From: JAQGMJ01 sp036271855
GTDB lineage: Bacteria > Pseudomonadota > Gammaproteobacteria > Burkholderiales > JAEUOS01
NCBI GenBank assembly: GCA_036271855.1
Contig: DATAZV010000135.1
Coordinates: forward strand, 1 to 5,971
Direction of reading: 5' to 3'
DNA length: 5,971 nucleotides
The notes below the pieces were generated by a model that made no database searches, was not told where the DNA came from, and saw nothing but the letters and a program-made list of their open reading frames with translations. Positions 4,739 through 5,971 of this stretch are shown here, in pieces. Numbering within the stretch: the first letter of the stretch is position 1; every line of letters starts with the position of its first letter. The position numbers were made by a program, and so were the translations under genes.

Positions 4739-5128
4739 ATGCGCAAGATATCGTTCAACCGGAACCTGCGCGTGCTGGCGGCCACGGCGCTGATCATGAG
4801 CGCGGCAGCATGCGATCGCCCCGGCGAGGAATCGCGCGCGGATCCGGCACAGCCCGGACCACAACCCACCAGGTCGGACCCGCGCAATGTGATGCCGCCT
4901 GGCGGCCCTTACGCCAGCCGGGCGGATCGCGAACTCACTTCCCGGGTGAGAACGGCCCTGCGCGCGGAACGCGCGGTGGATGGGGACGATATCGCGGTCT
5001 CGACCGTTTCGGGAACCGTGTTGCTTTCAGGCGCCGTGCCGTCGGAGCAGATTGCGCGCGTGGTGCAGGTGGCGCGCGCAATCGATGGCGTGAAGCAGGT
5101 TGACAATCGCCTTTCGGCGACAGGTTGA
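4739..5128 (+). CDS. BON-domain lipoprotein
   Basis: This is a 129-residue envelope lipoprotein with one BON domain. BON is a small phospholipid-binding fold known from E. coli OsmY and DolP, usually linked to osmotic or envelope stress. The N-terminus is basic (MRKISFNRNLR) with a short hydrophobic stretch and a lipobox ending SAAAC, so Cys25 would be lipidated. The next residue is Asp26, which in enterobacteria is an inner-membrane retention signal. A proline-rich linker (about 28-60) leads to the BON domain (about 63-126), with ADRELTSRVRTAL, the strand IAVSTVSGTVLLSGAV containing the family's conserved glycine, and a final VKQVDNRL. The start at 4739 has AAGGA with 7-base spacing; an earlier in-frame ATG (4691) does not. 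OsmY and DolP each have two BON domains, so this is a single-domain form. Confidence 0.88.
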   Translation: MRKISFNRNLRVLAATALIMSAAACDRPGEESRADPAQPGPQPTRSDPRNVMPPGGPYASRADRELTSRVRTALRAERAVDGDDIAVSTVSGTVLLSGAVPSEQIARVVQVARAIDGVKQVDNRLSATG

Positions 5129-5145
5129 GGGCTTGCCGGCGCCGC

Positions 5146-5162
5146 GGCGCTGAATGAGCGCC
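5146..5162. terminator. GC-rich hairpin between convergent BON and glycine-zipper genes
   Basis: GGCGCT (5146-5151), loop GAATG, AGCGCC (5157-5162): a perfect 6-bp stem in the 49-base gap between the two stop codons, overlapping a 12-bp palindrome GCGCCGCGGCGC (5139-5150). There is no U-run on either side, so an intrinsic terminator is possible but not shown. Confidence 0.3.
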
Positions 5163-5177
5163 TGGCGTTGCTCGCTG

Positions 5178-5735
5178 CTAGTAGTGCTCGTCGAGCGCCG
5201 GTACGCGCGGGTCGAAGTCCTTCCAGTCGCCGTCTTCCCAGCGGCCGTCGACACGCTCGATCGCGCGTGCGCCGTGGCGCTGCAACGTGGCCCGCGCGAT
5301 CTGCTCGGTGCCGGGCCGGTCGACGCAGATTGCCACCATCGGGCCGGCGCCCGCCTCGGCCGGCGTTTCCGGCAGGGTGCTGCCGTCTTCCAGCTTGTTG
5401 AGCGCGCCCAGAAACGAGCCGACATAGGCGCCGACGCTGCCGACGGCAAGAGCGGCAACCGCGCCGGCTTCGGGCGATACCGCCGCCGCGACCCCGCCGA
5501 TGGCCAGGCCGGCGGCGCCGCCGATGGTGGCGCCGGTGGCGGCGCCGCCGCCCGCATGCCTGGCGGCGGCATCGGCGAACTCGTCGCCGCCCAGGGCATA
5601 CAGGCCGTGCTGGCCCGGCGGGTTGACGTAGTAGCTGGCGAATTCGCCGCGCGTCAAATGCGCGGCGTCGAGTTCGGTGAGGACGGCGGCGACCTGTGCC
5701 GTGGTATCGAAGCGTCCCGCGATGATGTGCGACAT
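5178..5735 (-). CDS. Glycine-zipper domain membrane protein
   Basis: This 185-residue protein has a glycine-rich hydrophobic middle (about 62-112) with repeated GxxxG-type spacing (AGGGAATGATIGGAAG and GGVAAAV), then SVGAYVGSFLGAL. This is typical of glycine-zipper helices packing in a membrane. Flanking it are an N-terminal soluble part (SHIIAGRFDTTAQVAAVLTEL, with YYVNPPGQHG and GGDEFAD) and a C-terminal part (GPMVAICVDRPGTEQIARA, ending WEDGDWKDFDP). I recall similar beta-proteobacterial proteins annotated only as glycine-zipper or hypothetical, so function is unknown; the two ends resemble general-stress DUF1269/17M-type modules (inference). The start at 5735 has AAGGAG with 7-base spacing. 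The gene lies 17 bases after the rpoN stop on the same strand and is probably cotranscribed with it. Confidence 0.8.
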   Translation of the reverse strand: MSHIIAGRFDTTAQVAAVLTELDAAHLTRGEFASYYVNPPGQHGLYALGGDEFADAAARHAGGGAATGATIGGAAGLAIGGVAAAVSPEAGAVAALAVGSVGAYVGSFLGALNKLEDGSTLPETPAEAGAGPMVAICVDRPGTEQIARATLQRHGARAIERVDGRWEDGDWKDFDPRVPALDEHY

Positions 5736-5752
5736 GGCCCGACTCCTTCTCT

Positions 5753-5971
5753 TTAGGATACGGCAGCGACGGCCGTATTTTTCATCACCCGGCGCAATTC
5801 CACGCTGGGCAGTTTCATCAGATTGCGGTACTTGGTGACGGTGCGCCGCGCCACGTGCAGGCCCTGTTCGTGCAGGGTTTGCGCGATCTGCGCGTCCGAT
5901 AGCGGGTCCCCGGGGGTTTCGGCCTTGATCATTTCCCTGATCAGCGCGCGCACCGCGGTGGCCGACGAGGG
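5753..5971 (-). CDS. rpoN: RNA polymerase sigma-54 factor RpoN, C-terminal 72 residues (5' end outside window)
   Basis: This is the C-terminal DNA-binding end of sigma-54, the factor that recognises -24/-12 promoters and needs an enhancer-binding ATPase. The frame enters at the right edge and ends at TAA 5755-5753. It shows the family sequence SSATAVRALIREMI, the segment PLSDAQIAQTLHEQGLHV, and the RpoN box ARRTVTKYRN, which contacts the -24 element. The canonical box is ARRTVAKYRE, so Thr replaces Ala and Asn replaces Glu at the end. About 22 residues follow the box. RpoN is about 480 residues, so only some 15% is seen. The normal downstream neighbours (hpf, ptsN) are absent; the glycine-zipper gene follows after 17 bases. 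It may therefore be a second, accessory rpoN copy. Confidence 0.93.
   Translation of the reverse strand, partial: PSSATAVRALIREMIKAETPGDPLSDAQIAQTLHEQGLHVARRTVTKYRNLMKLPSVELRRVMKNTAVAAVS

Noticed and set aside
5154..5756. Plus-strand 200-codon frame opposite the glycine-zipper gene
   Set aside because: Shadow frame; the minus-strand protein has a clear ribosome site, a glycine-zipper pattern and family features.
1..5971. CRISPR arrays, tRNA/rRNA genes, insertion sequences, attachment sites
   Set aside because: I saw no regularly spaced repeats, no cloverleaf-like sequence, no transposase motifs and no terminal inverted repeats with target duplications.

Overview
The window looks like chromosomal DNA from a high-GC proteobacterium. 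A beta-proteobacterium of the Burkholderiales/Oxalobacteraceae kind is the best guess. This rests on base composition and codon use, the ferritin-like protein, the DUF3309 mini-protein, the glycine-zipper protein and the type of Mla-like operon. It is inference from recollected family resemblance, not from a search.

Left part (1-2632, plus strand): the end of an MCE/Mla-type ABC lipid transporter operon, tightly packed with overlapping or nearly touching genes. In order it has the C-terminus of an MlaE-family permease, an MlaF-like ATPase, a membrane-anchored MlaD/MCE protein with a long helical tail, and a PqiC/ABC_trans_aux-type lipoprotein. Together they should form an inner-membrane pump with a periplasmic MCE ring and a lipoprotein partner, moving phospholipid or another hydrophobic substrate between the two membranes. 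The operon promoter lies outside the window.

Middle (2633-3046): a 414-base gene-free stretch between convergent transcription units, holding several hairpins of terminator type.

Right part (3047-5971): a string of small genes with a metal/stress/envelope flavour, mostly transcribed singly. It holds a ferritin-like diiron protein (minus), a 52-residue DUF3309 membrane mini-protein (plus), a 63-residue SmtA-like metallothionein (minus), an unrecognised basic 58-residue protein (plus), a BON-domain lipoprotein (plus), a glycine-zipper membrane protein (minus) and the C-terminus of the sigma-54 factor RpoN (minus, cut by the window edge).

The most interesting signal is regulatory. The minus strand in front of the metallothionein gene carries TTGGCACGGTGCTTGC, an exact match to the sigma-54 -24/-12 core (TGGCAC-N5-TTGC) with a sensible 36-base leader, while an rpoN gene lies about 1.4 kb away. 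A weaker sigma-54-like site (9 of 10 core bases) precedes the BON gene. A 7-7-7 dyad lies about 145-148 bases upstream of both predicted start points, where an enhancer-binding protein could act. The rpoN copy is followed by the glycine-zipper gene rather than the usual hpf/ptsN genes, so it may be an accessory sigma-54 copy. The hypothesis to test is a local sigma-54-controlled metal/envelope stress module.
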